From the NCBI GenBank assembly GCA_902518155.1, contig CABYFA010000008.1, positions 1 through 49,987 on the forward strand: a stretch of 49,987 nt of DNA, given 5' to 3'. Both the position numbers and the translations under genes were made by a program. The notes beneath the pieces were generated by a model. That model was given only the letters and a program-made list of their open reading frames with translations. It did not search any database and was not told the DNA's origin. Below, piece by piece: positions 33,347 to 42,530 of this stretch. Position 1 is the stretch's first letter; each line of letters begins with the position of its first letter. Origin of the DNA: an uncultured Pelagibacteraceae bacterium. GTDB lineage: Bacteria; Pseudomonadota; Alphaproteobacteria; Pelagibacterales; Pelagibacteraceae.

Positions 33347-34504
33347 ATGATAATGAGATTGAAAGATTGTCACAATTTTGGTGATTTTAGAAAACTTGCT
33401 AAGCTAAAGCTTCCATCGCCTATTTTTCATTATATTGATGGTGCAGCTGACGATGAAATTACATATGCTAGAAATACAAGTGCCTTTGACGATGTAGATT
33501 TAGTTCCAAATGTTTTAAGAGGTGTTGAGAATGTAGATTTGTCCACAACAATTTTTGGTAAAAAATTGGATTTACCATTTTATCTTTCACCAACAGCATT
33601 ACAAAGACTTTTTCATTATGATGGTGAAAGAGCAGTTGGAAAAGCAGCTAAAAAATTTAATACAATGTTTGGTGTTTCTGCATTAGCAACTGTTAGCGTA
33701 GAGGAAATATCCTCTTTGATTGATACACCCAAAATGTTTCAGTTTTATTTTCACAAAGACAGAGGTTTAAATGACTCTTGTTTAGAGCGAGCTAAAGCTG
33801 CTAATTTTGATGTAATGGCTCTAACAGTTGATACCATTACAGGAGGAAATCGTGAAAGAGATTTAAGAACTGGTTTTACTTCTCCACCAAAATTGACACT
33901 ATCAAGCTTATTTAGTTTTGCGACTAAACCAATGTGGGGAATTAATTATTTAACAAAAGGTAAATTTGAATTACCTCACCTCCAAGACTTTGTAAAAGAA
34001 GGTACAAGTACAAACTCTTCCATAGGAAATTATTTTTCAACAATGTTAGATCAATCTATGAATTGGAAAGATGCTGAAAAACTTTGTTCTCAATGGGGAG
34101 GTCATTTTGCACTTAAAGGAATAATGAGTGTAGAAGATGCTAAAAAAGCAGTTGATATTGGATGTACAGGTATAATGGTTTCAAATCATGGTGGCAGACA
34201 ACTTGATGGATCGAGATCACCATTTGATCAGCTCGCAGAAATAGTTGATGCAGTTGGAGATAAACTTGATGTTATATGTGAAGGAGGAATTCATAGAGGA
34301 ACACATATGCTTAAAGCATTATCTCTTGGTGCAAAAGCATGTTCTGGTGGAAGACTTTATCTTTATGCGCTTGCAGCAGCAGGCCAACCAGGCGTCGAAA
34401 GAGCTCTTGAGTTGTATAAATCTGAGTTAGTAAGAGATATGAAACTCATGGGATGTACAAAAATTTCAGATCTTAATAGAAATAATCTTAGATTTAGAAA
34501 ATAG
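33347..34504 (+). CDS. FMN-dependent 2-hydroxyacid oxidase/dehydrogenase, copy 1 (LldD/GlcO family)
   Basis: 385 residues of the FMN TIM-barrel family oxidising L-lactate, glycolate and similar L-2-hydroxyacids. Visible: NFGDFRKLAKLKLPSPIFHYIDG, the substrate/FMN region YLSPTALQRLFHYDGE, LTVDTITGGNRERDLRTGF, catalytic lysine in FALKGIM, and active-site His/Arg in VSNHGGRQLDGSRSPFDQ. The FMN-ribityl aspartate in the usual DGG(I/V)RRG motif is replaced: the sequence reads EGGIHRGTH. A second ATG two codons in (33353) is possible. Followed at a one-base overlap by a clear paralog. Confidence 0.92.
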   Translation: MIMRLKDCHNFGDFRKLAKLKLPSPIFHYIDGAADDEITYARNTSAFDDVDLVPNVLRGVENVDLSTTIFGKKLDLPFYLSPTALQRLFHYDGERAVGKAAKKFNTMFGVSALATVSVEEISSLIDTPKMFQFYFHKDRGLNDSCLERAKAANFDVMALTVDTITGGNRERDLRTGFTSPPKLTLSSLFSFATKPMWGINYLTKGKFELPHLQDFVKEGTSTNSSIGNYFSTMLDQSMNWKDAEKLCSQWGGHFALKGIMSVEDAKKAVDIGCTGIMVSNHGGRQLDGSRSPFDQLAEIVDAVGDKLDVICEGGIHRGTHMLKALSLGAKACSGGRLYLYALAAAGQPGVERALELYKSELVRDMKLMGCTKISDLNRNNLRFRK

Positions 34505-35667
34505 TGAATTTACAAAATTGTTATAATTTCGACGATTTTAGAAAACTAGCAAAAAAAAAATTACCTTCACCAATATTTCACTATATTGATGGTGGTGCAG
34601 ATGATGAAATAACACTTAAAAGAAATACAAAATCTTTTGATGAATGCGATTTAGTTCCTAATATTTTAGCAAGTGTCGGAAAACCAGATCTCTCAACAAC
34701 TATTTTCGGAAAAAAAATTGATATGCCACTCTTTTTATCACCATGTGCCATGCAAAGACTTTATCATCATGACGGTGACAAAGCATCAGCTAGAGCAGCT
34801 GATAAGTTTGGAACATTTTATAGTATGTCTACGATGGCAAATAACACTATAGAAGAAATTTCAAATATTTCAGGTGGACCAAAGTTATTTCAACTTTATG
34901 TTCACAAAGATCAATCAATCACTGATGATTTAATTGATCGTTGTAGAAGATCAGGATTTGATGGAATGTGTTTAACTGTAGATACTTTAGTAGCAGGTAA
35001 CAGAGAAAGAGATCATAGAACAGGTTTTACAACCCCTCCAAAGTTAACTTTACAAAGTTTAATGAGTTTTGCTCTTCATCCTAGTTGGGTATTTAATTAT
35101 CTTACACATGGGAAATTTAAATTAGCAAATGTGGCTACAAAAACAGATAAGGGCACTAATATTGCAAAATCAGTTATTGAGTACATTAATGAACAATACG
35201 ATCCAGCAATGAATTGGAAGGATGCAGAATACTGTGTGAAGAAATGGAATGGACCCTTCGCACTTAAAGGTGTTATGTCTGTTGAAGATGCGAAAAGAGC
35301 AATAGACATTGGTTGTACGGCAATCATGATTTCAAATCATGGTGGAAGACAACTTGATGGATCGAGATCACCTTTCGATCAAGTCAAAGCAATCTCAGAT
35401 GCAGTTGGAGATAAATTGGAAATCATATTAGACGGAGGAGTTAGAAGAGGAACTCATGTGTTAAAAGCAATCGCTGCAGGTGCAAAAGCCTGTAGTTTTG
35501 GTAAAATGTTTTTGTTCTCTTTAGCCGCAGGGGGACAACAAGGTGTTGAGCATTTACTTAAAAATATGCACGAGGAAATCAATAGAAATATGGTTTTAAT
35601 GGGATGTAAGAACCTAAAAGAGTTGAATAGTTCAAAATTAATTTATAGAACTTCTAATAAAATATAA
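34504..35667 (+). CDS. FMN-dependent 2-hydroxyacid oxidase/dehydrogenase, copy 2 (LldD/GlcO family)
   Basis: 387 residues from GTG 34504, whose G is the last base of copy 1's TAG. Alignable along the whole length with copy 1 (YIDGGADDEITLKRN, FLSPCAMQRLYHHDGD, LTVDTLVAGNRERDHRTGF, FALKGVM, ISNHGGRQLDGSRSPFDQ). The FMN motif is canonical here (DGGVRRGTH), but the later phosphate-binding arginine (usual LGR) is lysine (SFGKMFLFSL). The tandem copies probably arose by duplication and diverged in substrate or partner. Five bases separate it from the aminotransferase gene. Confidence 0.92.
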   Translation: MNLQNCYNFDDFRKLAKKKLPSPIFHYIDGGADDEITLKRNTKSFDECDLVPNILASVGKPDLSTTIFGKKIDMPLFLSPCAMQRLYHHDGDKASARAADKFGTFYSMSTMANNTIEEISNISGGPKLFQLYVHKDQSITDDLIDRCRRSGFDGMCLTVDTLVAGNRERDHRTGFTTPPKLTLQSLMSFALHPSWVFNYLTHGKFKLANVATKTDKGTNIAKSVIEYINEQYDPAMNWKDAEYCVKKWNGPFALKGVMSVEDAKRAIDIGCTAIMISNHGGRQLDGSRSPFDQVKAISDAVGDKLEIILDGGVRRGTHVLKAIAAGAKACSFGKMFLFSLAAGGQQGVEHLLKNMHEEINRNMVLMGCKNLKELNSSKLIYRTSNKI

Positions 35668-35672
35668 AAGTT

Positions 35673-36839
35673 ATGGAATTAGCAAAGAGTTTAGATAGAT
35701 TGGGAACAGAATCTGCTTTTTCGGTATTAGCAGAGGCAAAGAAATTAGAGGCCCAAGGTAAGCCGATGATCCATTTAGGTCTAGGGCAACCAGATTTTAA
35801 AACGCCTAAACATGTTGTAGAAGCGGCAAAAAAAGCTTTGGATGACGGTCACCACGGATACGTTATGTCAAATGGAATACCCGAGTGTCGACAAGCTGTA
35901 ACAAGATGGATTAAGAAGCGTTATAAAGCTGAGATAGATCCTGAAAGAATTTTAATCATGCCAGGTGGTAAACCTACAATGAGTTACGCGATACAATGTT
36001 ACGGAGAACCGGGGGTAGAAATAATCCATCCTACACCTGCATTTCCAATATATGAGTCTATGATTAATTATACAGGCTCAACACCCGTCCCTTATGATTT
36101 AACTGAGGATAAAGATCTTAAATTTGATCCAGATAAAATTTTATCACTTATAACTAAAAAAACCAGATTACTGATTTTAATAAATCCAAATAATCCTACA
36201 GGAAGTTTTGTCGAAAAACCTGTAATTGACTATTTTGCAAAGGAGTTAGAAAAACATCCTCATGTCACTATTTTAAGTGATGAAATTTATAGTAGACAGA
36301 TTTTTGACTACAAAGAAATGCCTTCTTTTTTCCATTACCCAAATTTAAAAGATAGGTTAATTGTATTAGAGGGTTGGAGTAAAGCATATTCGATGACAGG
36401 ATGGAGATTAGGTTGGAGTTATTGGCCTAAAGAACTTATTGAGCACGTGAACAAATTATTAATTAATAGCGTATCATGTGTTAATGCCGCTGCACAATAT
36501 GCTGGTATTGCAGCATTAGATGGCCCCGACGACTCCATTAACGATATGTTAGATAAGTTTACTTTGAGAAGAAATTTAATTCATCAAGGGTTAAATGAGC
36601 TACCGGGAATAGAGTGTAGTTTACCTGGAGGTGCTTTTTATGCATTCCCAAAAGTTATTGGTACTGGAATGAATGGGTCTGAATTTTGCAAAAAAGCAAT
36701 GCATGAAGCTGGAGTAGCAATAGTACCAGGAACTGCTTTTGGTAAAACATGTAACGATTACGTAAGATTTAGTTTTGCAGCTTCAAGAGATAACATTCAA
36801 CAGGCTTTAGAAAACATAAAGAAAATGCTTACTAAATAA
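35673..36839 (+). CDS. PLP-dependent class I/II aminotransferase
   Basis: 388-residue fold-type I aminotransferase. Motifs: HLGLGQPDFKTPKHVVEAA, the PLP-stacking region, NPNNPTG (residues 171-177), D203/Y206 in LSDEIYSRQ, the Schiff-base lysine K237 in EGWSKAYSMTGWRLGW, and the substrate-carboxylate arginine in YVRFSFAAS. Substrate not predictable, but its place among 2-hydroxyacid oxidising enzymes suggests interconversion of the resulting 2-oxoacid and an amino acid (for example glyoxylate/glycine or pyruvate/alanine). Confidence 0.93.
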   Translation: MELAKSLDRLGTESAFSVLAEAKKLEAQGKPMIHLGLGQPDFKTPKHVVEAAKKALDDGHHGYVMSNGIPECRQAVTRWIKKRYKAEIDPERILIMPGGKPTMSYAIQCYGEPGVEIIHPTPAFPIYESMINYTGSTPVPYDLTEDKDLKFDPDKILSLITKKTRLLILINPNNPTGSFVEKPVIDYFAKELEKHPHVTILSDEIYSRQIFDYKEMPSFFHYPNLKDRLIVLEGWSKAYSMTGWRLGWSYWPKELIEHVNKLLINSVSCVNAAAQYAGIAALDGPDDSINDMLDKFTLRRNLIHQGLNELPGIECSLPGGAFYAFPKVIGTGMNGSEFCKKAMHEAGVAIVPGTAFGKTCNDYVRFSFAASRDNIQQALENIKKMLTK

Positions 36840-36877
36840 GCTGTATTTTTGATAAATTTTTTACTAATATTCTTTTA

Positions 36878-38251
36878 ATGAACGAACAAGTCCAAGCAGA
36901 ATTTAAAAAAATTTTCAATGGAAGATTTTCTACTTCAGAGTCAACAAGAGCAAATTATGCTAGAGGTGAGGATACTTATGATCCCGTTTTGTCTAAGGCT
37001 GTAGTTTTTCCTGAAACAAATGAAGAGGTCTCTAAAGTGCTCCGTTTATGTAATGAGCACAAAATTCCTGTTGTACCTTTTGGAACAGGAACATCCTTAG
37101 AAGGTAATGTTGTCGGTAATGAAAAAGGCATAACTATATGTCTTGAAAAAATGAATAAAATTTTAAGCGTAAATGTTGAGGATTTTGATTGTCGAGTTCA
37201 GGCATGTGTAACTAAAGAGCAATTAAATGATTATTTGAGAGAAGATGGAGTTTTTTTCCCGATTGATCCTGGTGCTAATGCAGCAATTGGAGGAATGGCC
37301 TCAACATCAGCTTCAGGGACAATGGCTGTAAAATATGGAACAATGAAAACTGTAATCAGTGGTCTCACAGTAGTTTTGCCTAATGGAGATATTGTAAATA
37401 CTGGTAGCAGAACTAAAAAAACATCAGCAGGTTATAATTTAACCAATTTATTTATAGGTTCAGAGGGAACGTTAGGAATAATTACAGAAGTTCAATTGAG
37501 ATTATCGCCAATACCAGAAAGCATTATGTCTGCAGTTTGTCATTTCCCAACTTTAGAAAATGCAGTTCAAACTGCTCAACAAGTCATTCAATATGGAGTT
37601 CCTATCGCTAGAATTGAGATGCTAAACAAAGATCAGATGGGTATTAGTATTAATTACTCTAAATTGAAAGATATAGAAGCAGTGCCAACTTTATTTTTTG
37701 AATTTCATGGATCCGAGGCTTCTAATAATGAAAATATTAAAATTGTTGAGGAAATATCGAAAGATAATAATGGAAGTTCTTTTAAATGGGCAAAAGATTT
37801 AGAAGAGAGAAATAAGCTTTGGAAAGCGAGATGGGATGTTTATTATTCTGTTAAAGCATTGATAAATAATGGAAGAGTTTACTCGACTGATGTATGTTTA
37901 CCAATTTCAAATATAACTGAATGTGTAAATTACGCAGAAGAACAGGCAAAAAAATTTGGATTAAGAGCTCCGATGGTAGGTCATTTAGGAGATGGAAATT
38001 TTCATGTGCTTTTGCCATTTGACCCTGAAAACAAAGAGACATATAAAAAAATTAGAGAATTTAACGATTTATTAATTAACAAAGCGCTTGAATTGAAAGG
38101 TACGATCACCGGAGAGCATGGAGTTGGGTTACATAAAAAAGAATATCTTTTAAAAGAACATGCTGACAACATTCCATTAATGAAATTGATTAAGAGGAGC
38201 ATTGATCAAAATAATATAATGAATCCTGGCAAGATATTCGATCTAAATTAG
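36878..38251 (+). CDS. FAD-linked 2-hydroxyacid dehydrogenase (GlcD/D-lactate dehydrogenase type)
   Basis: 457 residues of the VAO-type flavoprotein family. The FAD domain has VPFGTGTSLEGNVVG, FPIDPGANAAIGGMASTSAS, and GSEGTLGIITEVQLRL. The C-terminal domain carries the metal/substrate residues in GHLGDGNFHVLLPFD and ITGEHGVGLHKKEYL. It would oxidise D-lactate, glycolate or a D-2-hydroxyacid and pass electrons to the respiratory chain. As a single-polypeptide form without GlcE/GlcF next to it, D-lactate dehydrogenase (cytochrome) is the closest label. Confidence 0.93.
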   Translation: MNEQVQAEFKKIFNGRFSTSESTRANYARGEDTYDPVLSKAVVFPETNEEVSKVLRLCNEHKIPVVPFGTGTSLEGNVVGNEKGITICLEKMNKILSVNVEDFDCRVQACVTKEQLNDYLREDGVFFPIDPGANAAIGGMASTSASGTMAVKYGTMKTVISGLTVVLPNGDIVNTGSRTKKTSAGYNLTNLFIGSEGTLGIITEVQLRLSPIPESIMSAVCHFPTLENAVQTAQQVIQYGVPIARIEMLNKDQMGISINYSKLKDIEAVPTLFFEFHGSEASNNENIKIVEEISKDNNGSSFKWAKDLEERNKLWKARWDVYYSVKALINNGRVYSTDVCLPISNITECVNYAEEQAKKFGLRAPMVGHLGDGNFHVLLPFDPENKETYKKIREFNDLLINKALELKGTITGEHGVGLHKKEYLLKEHADNIPLMKLIKRSIDQNNIMNPGKIFDLN

Positions 38252-38267
38252 TTAATTCTATATTTTA

Positions 38268-39221
38268 ATGAAAAAAATTCTAATCACTAGAAAATTAATT
38301 AAGGAGAGTGAGGATAAAGCCACTAAAACTTTTGATCCAATATTCAATAATAATGATGAGCTATATTCTCAGTCAAAAGTAATAGAAATGAGTAAAGGAT
38401 GTGATGGAATTTTATCTTCTCTCACAGATAAAATGGATAAAGAAACAATCAACAAATTGCCAGACACGATAAAAATTATTTCAAATTTTGCAGTTGGATT
38501 TGGAAATATTGATTTAGATGCTGCAAAAAAAAGAGGCATTGCGGTTACCAATACTCCTGAGGTTTTATCTGATGCGACAGCTGAAATTGGGATACTTTTA
38601 ATTTTAGGCGCATGCAGAAGAGCCTCTGAAGGAATAGTATCTGCTCAAGAAGGTGGGTGGAAGTGGTCAGCGGACTATTTAATAGGTAAGCAATTGACAG
38701 GCTCCAGACTTGGTATTCTAGGCATGGGAAGAATAGGACAAAAAATTGCAAAGATTGCAAAGTCGTTAGGCATGATAATTCATTATCACAATAGATCAAA
38801 GTTAAGTGATGAAAAAGAGCAGGGAGCGATTTATCATGATAATATTAAAAGTCTTTTTTCAGTTTCTGATGTCCTGTCAATTTGTTGTCCTGCTACTAAA
38901 GAAACAGAAAACATGATTAACAAAGAAACAGTTGAATATTTCCCTAAAGGAGCAGTAATTACTAATGTCGCTAGAGGAGATATTGTCGATGATGAAGCCT
39001 TAATTGATGCATTAAACCGGAGAAAAATATATGCAGCTGGATTAGATGTTTATAAAAATGAGCCAAACTTAAATCCTGGTTATAATAAAGTTAAGTCAGC
39101 ATTTATTCTTCCACATCTAGGAAGCGCAACAAAGGATACAAGAATTGCAATGGCAAACTTAGCAATCGATAATATTGATGAGTTTTTTAAAACTGGAAAT
39201 TGTAAAAATAAAGTAAATTAA
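38268..39221 (+). CDS. D-isomer 2-hydroxyacid dehydrogenase (glyoxylate/hydroxypyruvate reductase type)
   Basis: 317 residues. NAD(P)-binding motif GSRLGILGMGRIGQKIAKIA, catalytic arginine in TNVARGDIVDDEALIDAL, glutamate in YKNEPNLNPG, and histidine in PHLGSATKDTR. The substrate domain contains NFAVGFGNIDLDAAKKRGI. Probably reduces glyoxylate, hydroxypyruvate or another 2-oxoacid, the reverse direction of the flavin oxidases next to it. It ends the oxidase/aminotransferase half of the cluster; 118 bases separate it from the TRAP genes. Confidence 0.92.
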   Translation: MKKILITRKLIKESEDKATKTFDPIFNNNDELYSQSKVIEMSKGCDGILSSLTDKMDKETINKLPDTIKIISNFAVGFGNIDLDAAKKRGIAVTNTPEVLSDATAEIGILLILGACRRASEGIVSAQEGGWKWSADYLIGKQLTGSRLGILGMGRIGQKIAKIAKSLGMIIHYHNRSKLSDEKEQGAIYHDNIKSLFSVSDVLSICCPATKETENMINKETVEYFPKGAVITNVARGDIVDDEALIDALNRRKIYAAGLDVYKNEPNLNPGYNKVKSAFILPHLGSATKDTRIAMANLAIDNIDEFFKTGNCKNKVN

Positions 39222-39311
39222 TTCTACTCTGGATTGAATCTAATTCAACTATTGCGACATCTACGCCTTTTTTTAGAAAGACTCTAATCTGATTCTATGT
39301 TTTAATTAATC

Positions 39312-39325
39312 AAGTTAATTAACTT
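39312..39325. promoter_or_regulatory. 14-base perfect palindrome just upstream of the dctP ribosome site
   Basis: AAGTTAATTAACTT is a perfect palindrome ending four bases before a strong AGGAG ribosome-binding site (39330-39334) for dctP. It may be an operator or a small hairpin in the mRNA leader. It lies in the 118-base gap between the hydroxyacid dehydrogenase and dctP, the largest gap of this cluster. The rest of the gap shows no clear promoter boxes that I can defend. Confidence 0.4.
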
Positions 39326-39339
39326 TAATAGGAGTAATA

Positions 39340-40494
39340 ATGACTAAAGAAAATAAATCATTGAAGGTGAAAACATCTTCAAGACGTAAGTTCTTTAAAA
39401 CTGCTGCTAAGACTGGTGCTATAGCTGCAGCCGCTGTTGCAATGCCATATGTAAAGGCAAATGCAGCAACAACTTTAAAGATGCAAGCTGCATGGCCAAG
39501 TGGAGCTAACATCTTTTTCGAAATGGCTGGAGACTATTGTAACATGGTTAAAGAAATGTCTGGAGGATCTCTTCAGATTGATCTTCAACCAGTTGGAGCA
39601 GTTGTAAAGACTTCAGAAATCGGACAAGCGGTTAGTTCCGGTGTAGTAGATATGGGTCACTGGGTGACTGCATATTGGTATGGTAAAAACCCTGCTGCAT
39701 CATTATTTGGAACTGGTCCTTCATACGGAATGTCATCTCAAGAAGTTATGGGATGGATGGAGTATGGTGGAGGAAGAAAATTATATGACGAAACACTTGC
39801 AAAAGTTGGTTTCGATTATGTTGGTTTTTTCCATATGCCTATGCCAGCTCAGCCTTTTGGTTGGTTCAAAAAGAATGTAACTAAAGTGTCTGATGTTAAA
39901 GGTATGAAGTACAGAACTGTTGGTTTAGCGACTAACGTTTTAACTGCAATGGGAATGGTAGTTAGACAATTACCAGGTGGTGAAATTCAGCCAGCGATGA
40001 AAACTGGTTTGATTGAAGCTGCTGAGTTTAACAACCCTACTTCAGACTCTCAGTTTGGTATGCAGGATGTTTCTAAGCACTATCACTTAGGAAGCTTCCA
40101 CCAATCTCAAGAGATGTTTGAAATACCAGTTAACAAAAAAACATATAATAGTTTATCACCTGCACACCAAGCAATATTGAAAAATGCTGCTTATGCTGCA
40201 AATAGTGATAACTACTTTAAAGCTTTAGTAAGATACTCAGCTGACTTAGCTAAGTTAATGAATGAGCATAAAGTAAATGTTTACCAAACTTCTGATGAAA
40301 TCTTAGCTCAACAATTAAAAGGTTGGGATAAGGTAATCGGTGATTTCAATAAGAAAGATCCTTTCTTTAAGAAAATCGTAGATTCTCAGAAAGCGTATGC
40401 GAAGAGAGTAATGAAATACTTGCTGATGAATCAGCCGAATTACAAACTTGCGTATGAAAATGAGTTTGGTCCAATAGCAAAAGTTAAGTTATAA
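39340..40494 (+). CDS. dctP: TRAP transporter substrate-binding protein (DctP, TakP-like), Tat-exported
   Basis: 384 residues. A twin-arginine signal (SSRRKFFKTAAKTGAIAAAA, residues 13-32) predicts folded export. The mature part matches TakP-like DctP proteins: LKMQAAWPSGANIFFEMAG, VGAVVKTSEIGQAVSSGVVD, FGWFKKNV, the carboxylate-binding arginine R192 in KGMKYRTVGLA, and GLIEAAEFNNPTSD. TakP homologs bind 2-oxoacids, and the flanking hydroxyacid enzymes agree with a small 2-oxo- or 2-hydroxyacid ligand. The Glu-Trp of TakP is Glu-Phe (E229-F230) here. Strong AGGAG site. Codon use includes more GCT/GTT than neighbours, as in highly expressed genes. A terminator follows. Confidence 0.94.
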   Translation: MTKENKSLKVKTSSRRKFFKTAAKTGAIAAAAVAMPYVKANAATTLKMQAAWPSGANIFFEMAGDYCNMVKEMSGGSLQIDLQPVGAVVKTSEIGQAVSSGVVDMGHWVTAYWYGKNPAASLFGTGPSYGMSSQEVMGWMEYGGGRKLYDETLAKVGFDYVGFFHMPMPAQPFGWFKKNVTKVSDVKGMKYRTVGLATNVLTAMGMVVRQLPGGEIQPAMKTGLIEAAEFNNPTSDSQFGMQDVSKHYHLGSFHQSQEMFEIPVNKKTYNSLSPAHQAILKNAAYAANSDNYFKALVRYSADLAKLMNEHKVNVYQTSDEILAQQLKGWDKVIGDFNKKDPFFKKIVDSQKAYAKRVMKYLLMNQPNYKLAYENEFGPIAKVKL

Positions 40495-40516
40495 TTAACT
40501 TTTCATAAATTTTAAT

Positions 40517-40541
40517 GAGGGGGCCTCGGCCCCCTTTTTAT
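40517..40541 (+). terminator. Strong intrinsic terminator between dctP and dctQ
   Basis: AGGGGGC-CTCG-GCCCCCT (40518-40535) forms a 7-bp stem with a CTCG loop followed by a T run (40535-40539). It is 22 bases after the dctP stop and 45 before dctQ. It would end most transcripts after dctP while some read through to dctQM. Confidence 0.9.
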
Positions 40542-40579
40542 TTGATTAATTCAAAACAATTCAATAAGAGTCTATATCT

Positions 40580-41173
40580 ATGATGAGATCTTATATAAAA
40601 TTTGCCGACCGATTAAGCGTCTCAATGGGTAAAGCATTTTCCTGGTGTATTGTAATTTTAATGGGTGGAACGTGCTATGAAGTTTTTATGGCATATGCTT
40701 TAAATGCACCAACTTTATGGAATTTCGATTTTAGCCTCCAAATGTATGGTGCAATTTTTATGATGGCTGGTGCATATACTTTGTGTACCGAGGCACATGT
40801 AAGAGGTGACGTCATTTACAGATTATTTTCTCAAAGAGTACAAGCTTGGATAGATATAGTTTTATATTTTATTTTCTTTTTCCCTGGTGTAATTGCATTA
40901 GCCTTTTATGGTTACGAGTATGCTGCGCTAGCTTGGAAAATAAAAGAAACAAGTTGGAATAGTCCAGCTCAAATTCAAATTTATATGGCGAAATCTTTAA
41001 TACCTTTATCTGGAAGTCTGTTAACCCTTCAGGGAATAGGTGAAGTGTTCAGATGTATTATATGTATTAAAACTGGTAGTTGGCCAGAAAGAGGAACAGA
41101 GCGTGATGCCGAAGAAACTGAAAAAGTATTAATGAGAACTTCACAAGAAGGAAATAAAGAAGATGTTATTTAG
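40580..41173 (+). CDS. dctQ: TRAP transporter small permease DctQ
   Basis: 197 residues with four membrane helices and a charged C-terminal tail (RGTERDAEETEKVLMR). The family pattern is seen in MGKAFSWCIVILMGGTCYEVFM, FDFSLQMYGAIFMMAGAYTLC, HVRGDVIYRLFSQRVQAWID, and the final SGSLLTLQGIGEVFRC. Forms the membrane complex with DctM. Its start is preceded by a poor ribosome site, unlike dctP. Overlaps dctM by 11 bases. Confidence 0.92.
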   Translation: MMRSYIKFADRLSVSMGKAFSWCIVILMGGTCYEVFMAYALNAPTLWNFDFSLQMYGAIFMMAGAYTLCTEAHVRGDVIYRLFSQRVQAWIDIVLYFIFFFPGVIALAFYGYEYAALAWKIKETSWNSPAQIQIYMAKSLIPLSGSLLTLQGIGEVFRCIICIKTGSWPERGTERDAEETEKVLMRTSQEGNKEDVI

Positions 41174-42524
41174 TCTGACAAATCCTGAAGTGGCAATTAT
41201 GATGATGGGTATATTTTTATTTGCCGTACTATTAGGTTTTCCGATTGCCTTTACTTTAATGGCGATGGGACTAGGTTTTGGATATTATGCTTACTTTGAT
41301 CCAACTAAGATGGAACATCTTTTTGATAATAGGATATTCCAACTTTTTGTTCAAAACACCTACACTGTTATGGATAATAATGTCCTTACTGCTGTCCCGC
41401 TCTTTTTATTCATGGGATATTTAGTTGAAAGAGCAGGTATTGTAGCAAAACTATTTTTTGCAATTAGATTAGCATCTCATAAGCTTCCTGCATCAATGGC
41501 AGTTGCAGCACTGATTACTTGTGCCCTATTTTCAACAGCAACAGGTATTATAGGTGCAGTTGTTACTTTAATGGGATTACTAGCATGGCCTGCTATGATT
41601 AAAGCCGGTTATGATAAAAAATTTGCATCTGGAATAATTTGTTCAGGTGGGTGTTTAGGAATTTTAATTCCACCTAGTATTATGTTGATCGTTTACTCTG
41701 TAATTGCTCAACTATCACCACTTAGGTTATTTGCAGCTGCTATTTTTCCAGGATTGATGTTAGCAGGACTTTACATTGCATACGCAGTGTTCAGAGCTTG
41801 GTTAAATCCATCAATTGCGCCAAAACCTGCAGCTGAGGAAATACCTCCTACTGCAGTAATTCTTAAAGAGGTTCTTGTCTCCTTCTTACCTTTATTTTCA
41901 TTGATAATTTTAGTTCTAGGTACAATTTTAGCTGGAATAGCAACACCTGCTGAAGCTGCAGCCGTTGGTGCATTTGGATCGTTGGTGCTTTCATATTTTT
42001 ATAAAACACTTAAGTGGAAAAATTTTAAAGAGTCTGTCTTTTTGACAGCTAAAACAACTGCAATGATCATGTGGCTTTTCATAGGATCGTGGACATTTGC
42101 TTCTGTATTTTCTTATCTTGGAGGCCACGAGGTTTTCGAACATTTCTTTAAATCTCTAAATTTACAGCCTTGGCAATTTTTAGTAATTACACAATTGATT
42201 ATATTTTTATTAGGTTGGCCATTGGAGTGGACGGAGATATTAATTATTTTTGTACCAATATTTTTACCATTAGTCGAATTTTTTGGAGTAAATCCGTATT
42301 TCTTTGCAATGTTGATTGCTCTAAATTTACAAACCTCATTTTTGACACCCCCCATGGCAATGTCTGCTTACTATCTAAAGGGAGTTCAATCAAAGAATGT
42401 TGAATTGATGCAGATCTTTGGGGGAATAATGCCGTTTTTAGGTATTGTGATTTTAGCTATGGTTCTAATGTATTTATTTCCAGGTATAGCACTTTGGTTA
42501 CCAGAGACATTATTTGCAAACTAA
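41163..42524 (+). CDS. dctM: TRAP transporter large permease DctM
   Basis: 453 residues with about 12 hydrophobic segments. Signatures: FLFAVLLGFPIAFTLMAMG, NVLTAVPLFLFMGYLVERAG, ATGIIGAVVTLMG, SGGCLGILIPPSIMLIVYSV, GIATPAEAAAVGAFGSL, and LQTSFLTPPMAMSAYYLKG. This is the ion-coupled transport subunit that works with DctQ and the DctP binding protein. Six bases separate it from the amidase gene. Confidence 0.96.
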   Translation: MLFSLTNPEVAIMMMGIFLFAVLLGFPIAFTLMAMGLGFGYYAYFDPTKMEHLFDNRIFQLFVQNTYTVMDNNVLTAVPLFLFMGYLVERAGIVAKLFFAIRLASHKLPASMAVAALITCALFSTATGIIGAVVTLMGLLAWPAMIKAGYDKKFASGIICSGGCLGILIPPSIMLIVYSVIAQLSPLRLFAAAIFPGLMLAGLYIAYAVFRAWLNPSIAPKPAAEEIPPTAVILKEVLVSFLPLFSLIILVLGTILAGIATPAEAAAVGAFGSLVLSYFYKTLKWKNFKESVFLTAKTTAMIMWLFIGSWTFASVFSYLGGHEVFEHFFKSLNLQPWQFLVITQLIIFLLGWPLEWTEILIIFVPIFLPLVEFFGVNPYFFAMLIALNLQTSFLTPPMAMSAYYLKGVQSKNVELMQIFGGIMPFLGIVILAMVLMYLFPGIALWLPETLFAN

Positions 42525-42530
42525 TTTTAA

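Noticed and set aside
33347..35667. Assembly duplication of one oxidase gene
   Set aside because: The two copies differ at many codons and at key residues throughout, so they are true paralogs.
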